DNA of 64,000 bases from Lateolabrax maculatus (Eukaryota; Chordata; Actinopteri; Acropomatiformes; Lateolabracidae), in NCBI GenBank assembly GCA_031216445.1, contig CM062214.1:11387001-11451000 (forward strand), given 5' to 3'. The notes beneath the pieces were generated by a model. The model was not told where the DNA came from. It worked only from the letters and a program-made list of their open reading frames with translations, and searched no databases. The translations under genes and the position numbers were made by a program. Numbering within the stretch: position 1 is the first letter of the stretch; each line of letters begins with the position of its first letter. Of this stretch, positions 48,544 to 60,179 are shown one piece after another.

Positions 48544-49173
48544 AACAGTTTTCTTCCAGCCTGAGGCTTCTTCTGCACCTCTCCTAGGCATGGAAAGACA
48601 CTGGGAAAAGGGGAAAAATGTCAAGGCAGCCCAAATGTAATGATGAAACAAGACTATAATAGAACAAATCTGCTCATACGCCTATTAGCAGCGAGTGTGT
48701 GAGAGCATCCAGTTTAAAAAATATGTGGAATATGTAGGTGCTAATTAATATTAAGGCTTTTTTGGGCTTACAATTTTGTTTTTGGGTTGTGGCAGCAGAA
48801 AAGATATAGATCTGTTTGAAAAGTTAAGTAATAGTTGAGACTCTTTTGCTAATAAGCCAATTAAGCTGCAGATGTTTCCCAGAGGTTTTTTGATGGTATA
48901 AAAACTGCCCAATATATTTGTCTTTCCCCAAATTAAACATTACAGTTTGATCTCCGACCTTGTCTGGCTCTTTATCCCTCCATCTCTGCCTCCATGAGTA
49001 AGAGGAAAAAAGCTGGCATGTGGGCTACTCTGCTTTACATTATCCTCTAAAAATGCCAACCACTTTAGTGGCCCCCTTTCACCACCATCCTCCATCTTCT
49101 GCCTTCCCTATCTTCTGCCAAGCTGGGAAAAATGGGAAAAACCAGGGAGAGTAGGTTGGAAAGGCTGACGGTA

Positions 49174-49174
<1 letters not shown>
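48539..49174. other. Non-coding unique sequence
   Basis: Ordinary composition; nothing recognised. Confidence 0.55.

Positions 49175-49238
<64 letters not shown>
49175..49238. repeat. (TG)32 microsatellite
   Basis: Perfect 64-bp tract. A short inverted CA tract lies at 49332-49349. Confidence 0.99.
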
Positions 49239-49239
<1 letters not shown>

Positions 49240-49349
49240 CTGCGTTACAGTGAGAGTGAACTGTTGGAGAGGGGAGAGTGTATGATGTTCCAGCTGCAGC
49301 AATAAGCCTGTTCAAGGACACAGTGTCTTTTACACACACACACACACAA

Positions 49350-49956
49350 ACATACACCGTCTCAGATCTACCTCCCAGGGAAATTAATCACTGTTGCAAA
49401 TGATATAAGTTAAATACATTTCTAAATACCCCAGGGACTAAATGAGAATATTAGCAAAGGTGGAATTTATGATTGATCCAACAGCAAAGCCCGGAATCTC
49501 TGATCTATTTGACCTTTATCAAGGTTTATCACACCAGACATTTATAATCCAAAATCAAGAAGACTGCAAAGAATTGGGTACAGATTTCTATGGAAACTGA
49601 TCACAAGATGCAGGCGAAGTAAACTGAATGAAAGCAGCCTGAAGACAATGAGTATTTCAGTGTGATAATAGCCAGATATATGCTTTGAGCAACACACGGG
49701 TCCCAGGTCACCGCGACACACATCCAGAGTGATTACTCACATAAAAACAGTCTATGAATTTATCACAGTGATTCCAATTGGCTGTGAATTGAAATGATGG
49801 CTTTCTTTATTGTTGGTGACGCCTAGTGTTGAAGGATCTGAGATTACATTCAACAATGTCAGGAGCACCATCAGGCTAATGTTTGTCTGTCATGTGTTGA
49901 GCCTGCATGATGTGACAACACAAGGGGAGCTTTTGTGAGCCTATGTATATTCGCAC
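49350..49956. other. Non-coding unique sequence
   Basis: AT-moderate single-copy sequence. Nothing recognised. Confidence 0.55.
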
Positions 49957-50049
49957 GTGTGTGTGTGTGTGTGTCTGTGTGTGTGTGTGTGGGTGTGTGT
50001 GTGTGGGTGTGTGTGTGTGGGTGTGTGGGTGTGTGGGTGTGCGCGCGCG
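49957..50049 (+). repeat. Complex (GT)n/(GGGTGT)n/(GC)n tract
   Basis: GT units, then five GGG runs at 49991, 50005, 50019, 50027 and 50035 embedded in GT repeats, then GCGCGCGC. Both G-quadruplex- and Z-DNA-prone. The GGG spacing is regular (14, 14, 8, 8 bp), suggesting stepwise duplication of GGGTGTGTGTGTGT and GGGTGTGT units. Confidence 0.93.
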
Positions 50050-50159
50050 AGCATTGCATGGGGTGTACAGCATAAACAATGGGTCGGGGTAACCTGGATT
50101 AATGCATCATTTGAACACAAGGGCACAGCCGGAGAGCAGGCCAGATTAACAAGGACAAT

Positions 50160-50570
50160 GGAGGGGGGTGACCGAAAAAAAAGAGAGAAAGAAAGGGAGA
50201 GAAATAAAGAGATGGAGCTAGAAGGATGGAATGAGAGAGAGTAAAAGCAGGTAGAAGATGAAGAAATAGAGGGTAAAGAGGCAAGGACAAAAGTAAATAA
50301 AAGGTCCAGCACAGATAAAGAAAAGGAGCGTCCAAGGAGAGACGGCTGTCCTGTAGCCAGAAGCATATGGAAGATCATGCTAAGAGAAACAGACGGATGA
50401 AAAAAGAGATAAAGAGACAACAGGAAAATAAATAGAGAGAGCAAAAGGCAAAATGAGGGAAAGAGATGAGACGGAGAGGATAAATGTACCAGAGAAATTG
50501 GCAGATTGACAAAAAGACTGTGAGTGAAGATGGCAGAGAGAAAGGAGAAACACTTTGACCTTGGACTGTA
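50160..50570 (+). other. Long purine-rich stretch, about 400 bp
   Basis: The plus strand is strongly purine-rich (GAGA, AAAGAG, GGAGAG words) with few pyrimidine breaks. The long minus-strand frame over it is a compositional artefact. Confidence 0.7.
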
Positions 50571-50584
50571 GGACTGTGTGACTC

Positions 50585-50587
<3 letters not shown>

Positions 50588-50646
<59 letters not shown>
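50588..50646. repeat. (AC)n microsatellite, about 29 units
   Basis: Perfect tract, inverted relative to the GT tract 166 bp on. Confidence 0.98.
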
Positions 50647-50649
<3 letters not shown>

Positions 50650-50810
50650 CAACAGCAACACCAAAAAGACACAAGGATGCAGTCAAATGCACAAATTTCC
50701 AAATGCCTGCTAATATGTTTGGATAGATAAGTGTTTCATTAATGTTATTGTGTTTGTCGTGCAGCCAGCTGGTTGACTGTGTGCTTTGTCTGCTCCAATA
50801 AAAGCCAAGT

Positions 50811-50812
<2 letters not shown>

Positions 50813-50867
<55 letters not shown>
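50813..50867. repeat. (GT)n microsatellite, about 27 units
   Basis: Perfect tract. Confidence 0.98.
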
Positions 50868-50869
<2 letters not shown>

Positions 50870-51007
50870 TGATCCCTTCCTAAACCGGCACACAATCAGA
50901 AACAGGAAAACATTTCACCAAAATAAACACATCCACACCAGACATAAAGTTCACCTCCTAGCCCATTTCAACTGGGAGAGAGGACAAGGCAGGCTGTCAC
51001 AGGAAAG

Positions 51008-51028
51008 CCCCCCCCCCCCCCCCCCCCC
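51008..51028. repeat. Poly-C run (C21)
   Basis: Uninterrupted C21, followed by GCACACACAC. A second run of C14 lies 42 bp further on. Confidence 0.93.
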
Positions 51029-51070
51029 GCACACACACAAATAGTGTGAATTTACTAGCTGCCCCTTCCT

Positions 51071-51084
51071 CCCCCCCCCCCCCC
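51071..51084. repeat. Poly-C run (C14)
   Basis: Uninterrupted C14. Long homopolymers are prone to sequencing error, so the exact length is uncertain. Confidence 0.9.
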
Positions 51085-51189
51085 ATCACAGTCACAAAAC
51101 TGCACACTTGCAAATGCAGCATTTCTCAGGGTCAATAGATCCATTATCATTTAAATCTTGCAGTGCCAGTCTAATTCAAAAAGTCACAT

Positions 51190-51191
<2 letters not shown>

Positions 51192-51242
<51 letters not shown>

Positions 51243-51258
51243 CGCACACGCACTCACA
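51192..51258. repeat. (AC)n microsatellite with CGC interruptions at its right end
   Basis: About 22 perfect units, then GCACACACGCACACGCAC. Confidence 0.96.
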
Positions 51259-53007
51259 AAACAAATAAACATTTGCATGCTTGGACTCTCATCAACTTTG
51301 TCACACATACACAAACACAAAACTGTTCTTTTGTCCCACTGTGTGACTGATGTTCCCAAGGCTTCAGCCCCCTCAAGGCCAACTCACCCAGTCAATCCCC
51401 CCGTTCTCCACCGCCTTCTCTCTGAAGTGACAAGTCCACCCACCCCCACCCCTCTCCTGCTTTAATGGGACTTCAAGAGCACAGAGGCACAAAAGACTCA
51501 CACATACATACACACATTTCCTCGAAATCTCAAAGCACCACACCAGCAGATTGCTCAGCCACAGAGATCAAACTGACCTCCCATCACACACTCACTCCTC
51601 CACCCTGCTCGTGTTGCCAGCCATTAACCACCTGCCCTGCCCATCACCCATAGCAACACCACATACCCCCCATCCAATCACGCTCTCACCACCTCACTAT
51701 CCTTTCATCCCATCATCCCTCTGTCTCTCTCATCAGCTCACTGGCATCCTCTCTTGAGGCTTCCATCACCTGTCTCTCAGGTCTAGTGGTGGACAGTAGC
51801 ATCACCTGAGTATGCGCATGAGTGTGTGTGTGTGTCTGCCTGTATGTACAGTATTGTATGTGGTAGCTTGTTTCAAGTAGTGGTTTGTAAAATGGAGCCA
51901 AAAACTCTCAGGGGTCCTGGAGTGGGTTCTGGGGCTCTACCAGCAAGATTAGGAAATTAATGTACCAGAAATAATGTCAATCTAAGTAAGTTAAATCAGT
52001 CATACCGACCAACAGATGCTTAATATGCGCAACACTTTGGCAAAATATTAACACGAATCCTTCCTGTGCCTGAAGCTGTGAAGCAGTTTATTTCACATTG
52101 CCAATGGTTACGTCCTATCTTAAAATGTGACATAGCAGGGTTTGCTTCGTAATGCATTTCAAGAATAAAATGCTGAATCTTTTGTAAAAAAGTTGGAAAG
52201 GAGGCTGCACAAGATCTGTGAGCTCCGGTAGAATACCGAGTTACAACGGAACCGTTTCATGTGTGCAGAAGTGTGTGGAGTTAGCAGAAGCCTGGTGGCA
52301 TTTGCATGTAATTTAATCAAGGTAAACACAGTGGACGGCCGTGCATAATGGCGCTGTGCACTGGTGTGGCAATCAGAGGCTGCAGATATATCAACATGTG
52401 CCCTGTTGCATTCAGATAGCTGCAGGGATTTATTGAACCAAAGCAAAAGGTTTTCATACAGTATAAAGCCACTGTGGATAACAGATACTGTAACAATCAC
52501 CTATTTGACTTTATAGATCAATGCAGACCGCTTTACCAGCATTCCTGCTTTATCCACATCAAGTTATTTTTTATGCCAATTTAAATGCATCTGCTGCCAT
52601 GACAGTGTTGAATTAAAATAGTTTTACACTTTAAGCATTATTTTTCAAGTATTTAGTTTGCTGATGTTGACAAAATCACCAAAACGACAACTGAGTGATG
52701 TGCCAGAAACAGACGTAGTTCCGAGATGTCTATTCTAAGTAAAACCAAAAAAAAACAGCAATTCGCTTTGCTCTGCGTCATTTGAACGAACTTCCCCTTT
52801 GTTCCCACCTCTCCTCTGCCTCAAAATACCACACACAAGGGCAAGGCTGAAAATGGGGCCCAGAATCTCGTTCATTAATGCTGCACCCTGCTACAATTGA
52901 CTTCTGTATTTTAATCAAATGTCTCTCTTGCTCTCTGTCCCTGATGCCAAAAAGCTAGTCTTCCAACCTTTTTGGCTTCTCTGAACTGCCAACACCCCTC
53001 GAATCTG

Positions 53008-53008
<1 letters not shown>
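51259..53008. other. Non-coding unique sequence
   Basis: 51360-51760 is C-rich and pyrimidine-rich. 52840-52935 is a non-repetitive block that could be conserved (TTCATTAATGCTGC, CTACAATTGAC). No gene recognised. Confidence 0.5.

Positions 53009-53056
<48 letters not shown>
53009..53056. repeat. (CA)24 microsatellite
   Basis: Perfect tract. Confidence 0.98.
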
Positions 53057-53059
<3 letters not shown>

Positions 53060-54745
53060 TGACACTTCCACTCAGCCCATACTAGCAGGAAATCCTAGAG
53101 CAGTGTTTAAACGCTTGGTCAAGCCCTGTCTGAGTGCAGTGCTACGGGCTTGACAGGAATCAACTTCACTGGGGCTCTGCAGTTCTGTAGCACACACATA
53201 CACACACCCACCACCACACATACATCCCCACCCATTTCCACCAGCGCCGGAAGCCCTGATCTGGGCCAAAACAACAAATCCGCGACAAGAGGATTCACCC
53301 CTATCAAACTGCAGTCTAATGATGAAAAAACATAATTGGTTCAAGTGCATTAAAACGATGACGTGTCAATCAGTAGCCACGAGTCATAATAATAAAGTAA
53401 GTCACCATTCTTGGAGGAATTCTGTATATTTTTGATGTTTGATAAGTTGAAGGAGCATTTTATCGTATATATGCTGCAAGTGAGAGAGTTTACAGTGTTT
53501 GGGAGCCGTGACCTGAAATGATACTGTGCAGTGTTAAGTTGTATTCACCCTGTCTTCACCTTAGCCTTCCTAAGCATCTCACTGATCCCTACTGCCTGGG
53601 GCCATACTGTGCATGCCTGTCTGTCTGCTTATGTGTGTGGGTGTGTGCACACTTGTCTAAGCATTACAAATGCATGTGTACATATGTGTGTATTGCTTGT
53701 GTATGCATGTGTCAATCCCCAGGTGTGCTTGTACAACTGCTTGAGTGTGTGTGTGCGCGTAAGTATGTCAGTTTGAGGAGCACCCAGGGACCACTCAGGA
53801 AGAAGCGCCCAGGGCACACACACTCAAGCCGCAGCCTAAAGCGGAGCAGAGCTCGGTTTGCACGACCGCCGAGTCCCCATGCTGAGCAGCATTCACCCTT
53901 AAGAAGCCCCGGTTAACGCGCACATAGGTCAGACGCACAGCACAAAGAGCATGTTGATCAAAGCATTTAACTCTAGCTGAACCTGGCTGATGTTTTAAAC
54001 ATAAATCTGTCTTCCTGAGGTGCTGGATGAGCATCTCAATGCGTCTCCCTCTTTGTGTGTTTTAACCTTTATTTCTCTTTTTTTGCCTTCTTTCTTTCAT
54101 TCTCCCAATAAAAATCACATCTTAAAACAATAAATCCTACATGTAATTAATAAATGGGCAAAAGCCGACAAATTTTAAACAAAAGTTCTGGGATAATCAC
54201 ATTTTTAAGATAGAAAACCATATCGTTTTACATTCTATATGTAAAACAAAGAATGAAACACAGGCACGATTTGTTGCATTTACATTAAAGCTTTCATTAA
54301 AGTCAACTTAAACAAACGTTTCTTCCATACATTTCTTCCATGCTGTTATCATGTAAAAAATAAACAAAGAACATTGCATTTGTGGGTGCTTCCTCTTCGT
54401 ATTTCTGACCTTTCACTTTGTTATCTGGTATGTACACAGTGATGAGTCGGGTCACATGAGAGAGCATGGTTGGCCTTTACCTCACTCTAGTTCCTGTGTT
54501 TGGCTCTCTTACACTGGTAGGCCTCCTGTAACACACCCAGGAAGACACACACAGGTCTGTGACATATTAATGAGTTATCACGGTTGACAGAAAGCAAGGT
54601 GGAAAGATGGAGCGAAGAGGAAGACGAGGCAAGAGAGGAAGTGTGATGGGGAGAATGGGTGAAGCAGCGCTGCCTCTTTAGAAAGGCAAATGTGCCCCAG
54701 TCCCTATTGTCTGCTGGCTGACAGGCAGCCATGGGGGGCCCGATT
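53057..54745. other. Non-coding unique sequence
   Basis: 53820-53940 is CpG-richer than its surroundings. 54050-54370 is AT-rich. The 132-codon frame at 53518-53916 carries no recognisable domain. Confidence 0.5.
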
Positions 54746-54767
54746 GGGGGGGGGGGGGGGTGGGGGG
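54746..54767 (+). repeat. Poly-G run (G15, T, G6)
   Basis: Preceded by a G6 at 54733-54738. Strongly G-quadruplex-prone; homopolymer length is uncertain. Confidence 0.9.
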
Positions 54768-54797
54768 TACTGTCATGTCAGGGATTCACCAGTAGCG

Positions 54798-54798
<1 letters not shown>

Positions 54799-54844
<46 letters not shown>
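54799..54844. repeat. (TG)23 microsatellite
   Basis: Perfect tract, followed by GTTACAG and, 13 bp later, an AAAAG/GTAAGT donor-like site. Confidence 0.98.
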
Positions 54845-54845
<1 letters not shown>

Positions 54846-56647
54846 TTACAGAAGGTTGAAAAGGTAAGTAACATCCAAAAGGAGTAAGAGTGTGTGTTGT
54901 GTGTACATGCTCTGACATTAAGTGATTCAGAGAGGAGCAGTGATGACAGTAATGACTGTTCTCACAAAAAATGAATGGATGTGAGACTATTATTACCACT
55001 CTGTCTGCAAGAGAGTTTCAGTGTGTGTGTGTGTGTGTGTGAGCGCCTGTGTGTGTTTATATGCAATGCATGTGTCCGTATGAGTGTGTCACCCAAGTTT
55101 CAAGCTGGCCTCACTCACCTCACTGCCTGAGGTTGTGCGCCACCCCTTCCTTCACTTTCCACTGTGAGTAATGCGAGCCCCTATCCTCCCAGCACCGGCC
55201 CTGTCCTGACTATGTATGCATGTGCAGATATGTATGTATAAATAAGAGATTAACTAAAACCAGGAACTAATAGCAGTCAAGAGTCAGACAGTGATAGAAA
55301 CAGCAGTTGCTGAATACTTGTTCCCCAGGAGAATCATCTGAGACACTGAGACAAGCCAGAGATTGGGAGCTAACCTTAGAGTAACCTTTGCTGCATTAAT
55401 GGCCAAACAGTGTACCATCAGTCAAGCCTTTGTTCTTTAGAACACTAGAGGTGACCACTCCCTCAATCTGGCCTATTTGAAAAATCACTTCATAGGGTTT
55501 TTACCACCCAAACCATTTGTAGTCCATATTTTTTTAAACACTAAGGCTGTTAAGGAAAACTGCTGGGCAATAAACTGTGTGAAAAATATGATATGTAAAA
55601 CCTTTACTCAGGTCGTGTTTCACATAAACACTCCACATAAACACTACATTCCCCAGTGAGCTATTAAATGCCTTCTAGTGAGTTCAAAATCAATAGAAAG
55701 CTTCTAACTTCTAGGTCACATTTAAACAGTACTTCCTGGTTTCTTTTGACAGTAATTCTGTCTAAGCCTTCTTTATCCCCCCATATCTTGTTTTTTTTTT
55801 TCCCTTCCCTGAGATCCTTCACTGTGTCACATCATGGTTGAATTTCCATTCGCACCTCGTGGCACTACACTACAGATTAAAATGCTGTACTTAAGACTAC
55901 AAAAATGCCTCCCAATGTGAAATCCTAGCTCAAGCGCAAAAAATGACAAAGGTAGTCTACATCCCCATGACAGATACAGGTTCAGAGGATTGAATGAATG
56001 AAACTTTGTAGGAAAATTGCAGATTAAGGCAATGACACTGAACATGACGCGCATCTGAGTGTGCAGATGCTTCAGTTCCCTTGTGTTACGTGTGTTTGTG
56101 TGAATATACAGATGAGCGTGGTGTCATCCAGATCCGGAGGGATTTGTTGGATCACCATGCTGTCTATCTGTCGCTCTCTGTAATGTGTAATGGAAACCAG
56201 TGAATCATTGTGGGTGATTAGTTTTCTGTGTTGTCTGAAGTCTCATCCTGGTGGGAGCAGGGGCAGGGGACTGAGGAGTTTATGAGCCCCCTGCCGCCTT
56301 GCTTGCTGCTAATAATGAGGCCTACGTGGGAAAGCAGGGTGACAGCGAGACAAAGAATCTCACCAAGACTGACAGAGACCTTTCTAAATGAATCACTGTT
56401 TCAAATATAGACAGGCTGAAGCGAGTGGAGAAAAGATACAGGTGATTCACAGCAAACAACCGTTGAGGATGAGGTTGACAAATTATTTCTTCCTAAAGAA
56501 AAGTCCCTCACAGCACACAAGTAGTGAGTTATTCAAGAAAACGTGTTTTGTCACATTGTTGCTTTCATATTTCCAAATTTCAAGAACAGAAAAGTATAGA
56601 TTTTCTAACGGACCATCATTTTGTAAATATTTTTCATTTAATACTTT
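54845..56647. other. Non-coding unique sequence
   Basis: 55019-55041 is a short (GT)n, and 55791-55800 is a T run. The rest is unique, with no gene recognised. Confidence 0.55.
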
Positions 56648-56905
56648 GGTTTTTGGATTATACCAACGAAATAAAAATTAGCGAGTTTCAGAGGTGCTGG
56701 TGGGTGGATAATGTTGCCTTTGGACAGAGCCAGACTTACTGTTGTATCCCCGTTTACAGTCTTTCTGCTACGCTAAGCAAACGGGCTGCTGGCTCTAGCC
56801 TTGTATTTAACGGACAGATACGAGAGTGGTATCAATCTTCTCGTCTAACTCACCACCAGAAAGCGAATTTATTGACGCAATGCTGGACCAATTTCCCAAT
56901 ACTTG
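56648..56905 (-). mobile_element. Best-preserved copy of the four-copy teleost repeat (inverted)
   Basis: Seen on the plus strand: 'ttttggattataccaacg', 'attagcgagtttcagagg', 'tgctggtgggtggataatg', 'cctttggacagagccag', 'cgggctgctggctctagcc' and 'agtggtatcaatcttctcgt'. Its left half matches the reverse complement of 25107-25240 and its right half matches 39450-39520. This gives a self-consistent order for the family within the window. The 166-codon frame across it (56524-57024) is a chance read-through. Confidence 0.75.
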
Positions 56906-58107
56906 GTGTATTCTTTTCCAATGCGTGGCGTTTCAACAGTATGTGTCTCTGTCTCAGAGCGGCACAAAGACCAGCCACAGTTAATGGGTTACTTGCCCTA
57001 CAACTGCCCTGTATTGTAAAATAGAGACTCTCTCAATGTCAGCTTGTCAGCAAGTACTCTAAGGGCCTGACTCCATCTGACTCCCCAGCACACACAGGTC
57101 CTGCCACCACATGACACACACACACACACACACACACAGTATATATACACAAGCCCCTGGCCCCTCACTCCCTTCCCTCTCTTTCAGTGGCATCTGACAT
57201 AGATTGCCACGGTGACATCAGTCAGCCCCGTTGGCATGGTGACCCTCCCATCACCTAGTCAGGTCACCTTGGCTCGCCCCAGCACCCTACTGGGAGTGTT
57301 TTGTGTGTGTGTGTGTGTGTGTGTTTAGTGTGTATGTACAGTATGTGTGTGAGTATGCTTATCTGGCACTTCTCCAAACCTCCTGGCACTTTGCCACTGG
57401 TCCGTCTGTCCGCTTTCCCCTATTTCTTCTCCGTAACTCTACTCTTCACTCACACTTTTTTTTTTTCGAACAGATTTGGCAACTCAAAAAAAGGTCCATA
57501 CTGAAGAAGTATACATGAAATATAATATAGTGCAATGTATGCATACGTGTGACTTGATGTGTATGTGTGCCAGGAAAATGTCTGCATGTGGATCGGTTCT
57601 CAGTGAGGTTACATAACAATACAAAGGGCAGCCATCTGCTTCACCCTGGCCCTTGAGTTAGCAGCGAGGCCTAATCCACTATATTGTTTGTGTGTTTATG
57701 TGCATGCACGTGGGTGCGTGTGTGGGTGTGTGCACACGTGTGTGTGCCTAATCTGCTTGCATTTTTCATAGCACTCGAGTGGGCAACTTGGTAATCTCGT
57801 AGGGCCAGGTCAGAATGAGATTTAATCCATGTAGATAAACTCCATCACTTTTTCTCTCATGTGTATCTATCCATCTAGTCTTTATTTTCCTAATTACTCT
57901 CTTTCCTCTTTTTCCATACATTTCCTTCTACTTACTTTCCCAAAATTAATTAATTCCCAAAACAGTAAATTCATAGCCTTATTTCCCTCTCACGCTGCAC
58001 AGATCTCCATCCACATGTTCTAAAACAATGGTCAAAACTTTCTTCACACTGGACCTCAATGACACTATGTCCCATGACATAAAAAATTCCTTTCATTTAT
58101 CAAGCAG
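56906..58107. other. Non-coding; short CA/GT tracts and X-box-like palindromes
   Basis: 57114-57138 (AC)n and 57302-57325 (GT)n. ATTGCCACGGTGAC (57203-57216) and GTTGGCATGGTGACC (57230-57244) resemble RFX X-boxes. 57700-57750 is a GTGTGCACACGTGTGTG-type alternating stretch. Confidence 0.5.
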
Positions 58108-58364
58108 AAATGTAAAACATCTGTTGGTTCCAGCTTCCCAAATGAGAGAATTTGCTGATTTGCTCTGCTCCCATTCTTGTAAATTGAATTTCTTTTCATT
58201 TTGGTCAAAACAAAACAAACAATATTAAATGCCACCTTGAGCCCTGGGAAATTGGCAATTTTCACGTTTTTCTGACATTCTATAGACCAAAAGATTTATC
58301 ACTTAATCAAATCAGTAATTGACTGATTAACTGATAATGAAAATAATCATTAGTTGCAGCCCTA
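58108..58364 (+). mobile_element. Teleost dispersed repeat ending TTGCAGCCCTAA
   Basis: Seen in order: 'ttggttccagcttcccaaat', 'gagaatttgctgatttgctc', 'tgtaaattgaatttctttt', 'accttgagccctgggaaatt', 'ttctgacattctatagacca' and 'gataatgaaaataatcatta', then 'gttgcagcccta'. From memory this is one of the commonest non-autonomous repeats of percomorph fish. I cannot give its database name. The left boundary is approximate. No coding capacity. Confidence 0.78.
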
Positions 58365-58492
58365 AACTCTGATTTCCTCTGCTTTTCTGTGAAAGCTGCA
58401 CCATTCCCCTATGGGCCTTTAAAGACATGGATGAGATTTACGGTCGATGAGTGAATGGGAAGCATCATCAAAGCCAGGAGCAACAGGCTCAC

Positions 58493-58561
58493 CTATCTTC
58501 TCTTCAGGTCTCTCTCTCTGCTCACAGTTGTTGAGGAAAATGATTAATCCTGTAGACATTA
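58493..58561 (-). other. Exon-like segment, 69 nt (minus strand), low support
   Basis: Seen: a pyrimidine-containing tract ending TTCCAG, 69 nt, then GTGAGCC. One frame is open across it and includes LIIFLNNCEQRERPEEKI; its length is a multiple of three. It lies just beyond a dispersed repeat (58108-58364). Its open frame is not the one that would follow the phase-2 end of the 61022-61179 exon, and joining the two would bring an in-frame stop. It is more likely a cryptic pair of splice sites than a constitutive exon. Confidence 0.18.
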
Positions 58562-58873
58562 CTGGAATTAAGTGAGAGATGCAGGATGGGAATATCAAGA
58601 ACATTTAGAAAGAGACCAAAGAAGGGCAGTGAAAGTGTTGAGTAGAAAGATTTTTTAAAGCTCTTATGCAATGCAGTCATCTGCTAGTACAGATATTCAG
58701 TATGTTAGTTACCATGGTGACCATATGTGACTATAATGGTGTCCGTCAATGAGGACAACAAGGTACTAAAGCCAACAGGTGCAGTAACACACGCTCAGGG
58801 TATATAAATAACTGTCACTCCCATCAGCATGTGTTCCTGCAAAAGTCAAATCAAAAACAGCATCTTCTTGCAT

Positions 58874-58980
<107 letters not shown>

Positions 58981-59112
58981 GCATCAGTGAAGTGTCTTTG
59001 TGACAGATAATTTCTCCAGAGCACAAATGTATTTCCCTTATTGACTAGGCCATGAGCCAGGCTACAGGCAGCATTTGTGCATCATAGGGAGAGACCAGTC
59101 AGACAACGCAAA

Positions 59113-59114
<2 letters not shown>

Positions 59115-59176
<62 letters not shown>
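59115..59176. repeat. (CA)31 microsatellite
   Basis: Perfect 62-bp tract, inverted relative to the GT half of 58876-58977. Confidence 0.99.
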
Positions 59177-59178
<2 letters not shown>

Positions 59179-59284
59179 GACAGCATCATATGCATGCACA
59201 GAGCACAAACAAAGCCATCTGTGTGGGCAACACCATGTGTGACATTTCTGACAGGTAGAGAGGTTTGAGATGATAAGCGCTGGT

Positions 59285-59285
<1 letters not shown>

Positions 59286-59334
<49 letters not shown>
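59286..59334. repeat. (CA)n microsatellite, about 24 units
   Basis: Perfect tract. Confidence 0.98.
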
Positions 59335-59337
<3 letters not shown>

Positions 59338-59379
59338 CTCAATCTGTACATTACAAAAATTCTCTAGGTCACTGATAAA

Positions 59380-60130
59380 AGCCTGATATTGCATGGGAGA
59401 GAAAAGAAAGCATTAAAAGAAGGGTGGGGGAGTTGGCAGGCAGGTGGTGTTTGTGCTTAGAGCACACAACATTATGTGCATCCAGGCCTTTCCATTTCAG
59501 TATTAGGTAAAGCTGCAGAATACAGAAATTTAAAATGGATTGTGGGAGATAACAATACTGATGAAAGGGAGGGAAGAAATGTATTAACATCTTTATTGAT
59601 TGCATGTGAATAATAGGATTACGAGTCAAATACGAGAGAGGAGTAAGATAATCTTTCAAACAGTCTTCTGAGGCATGAAACACAAGAAATAAAGATTCAA
59701 AGTCAGGGAGACGTAACAACAAGGACACAAGAATAAAGATATCTTGAAAGAGAGGGGGTTGGGCTGATGATACTGTAGGTAAGGAAGCGATGGAAGGAAG
59801 GGGTCATTCTTGAACTCCATTTCATTAACTTCACAGCGATAAGTGAGGATATTGTAGAGAGCAAAGCTAGAGAGGGAGACATGTTCACCGGGGATCCCAT
59901 TAGGCAGAGAAAAGGGTAATACAGAGAGATGGAGGAAGAGAAAAATAGCAGGGTGACGCTGAAAGCCACAGGGAAAGTGGTGAGGGAGGTTGAGGACAGG
60001 AAGGAACAGTTGGACAGGCAGAAATAAGGAGGATGAAAATGAGGGAGGGGTGAGGGGAGCGAGAAGAAGCTGATGGAAAAAGGAAAGCGAACAGAGCAGG
60101 AAAAAGCCCCTTTGAAAAAGAATGAGGTTG
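59380..60130 (+). other. Purine-rich non-coding region, about 750 bp
   Basis: The plus strand is enriched in GA words, most strongly at 59870-60120. The 161-codon minus-strand frame (59656-60141) is rich in Leu, Phe, Ser and Pro because of this bias and is not credible. Confidence 0.6.
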
Positions 60131-60179
60131 GTAAAAGCCATTAAAAAGACCTCAGCTCTTAGTTCGGTTTCACCCCTGC

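Noticed and set aside
49941..50702. 253-codon minus-strand frame
   Set aside because: It translates a CA repeat, a polypyrimidine strand and another CA repeat: His-Thr and Cys-Val strings joined by Leu/Ser/Phe-rich filler.
56524..57024. 166-codon plus-strand frame
   Set aside because: It runs through an inverted dispersed repeat and adjoining non-coding DNA.
59656..60141. 161-codon minus-strand frame with apparent hydrophobic segments
   Set aside because: The Leu/Phe/Ser/Pro richness is the direct result of translating a polypyrimidine strand.
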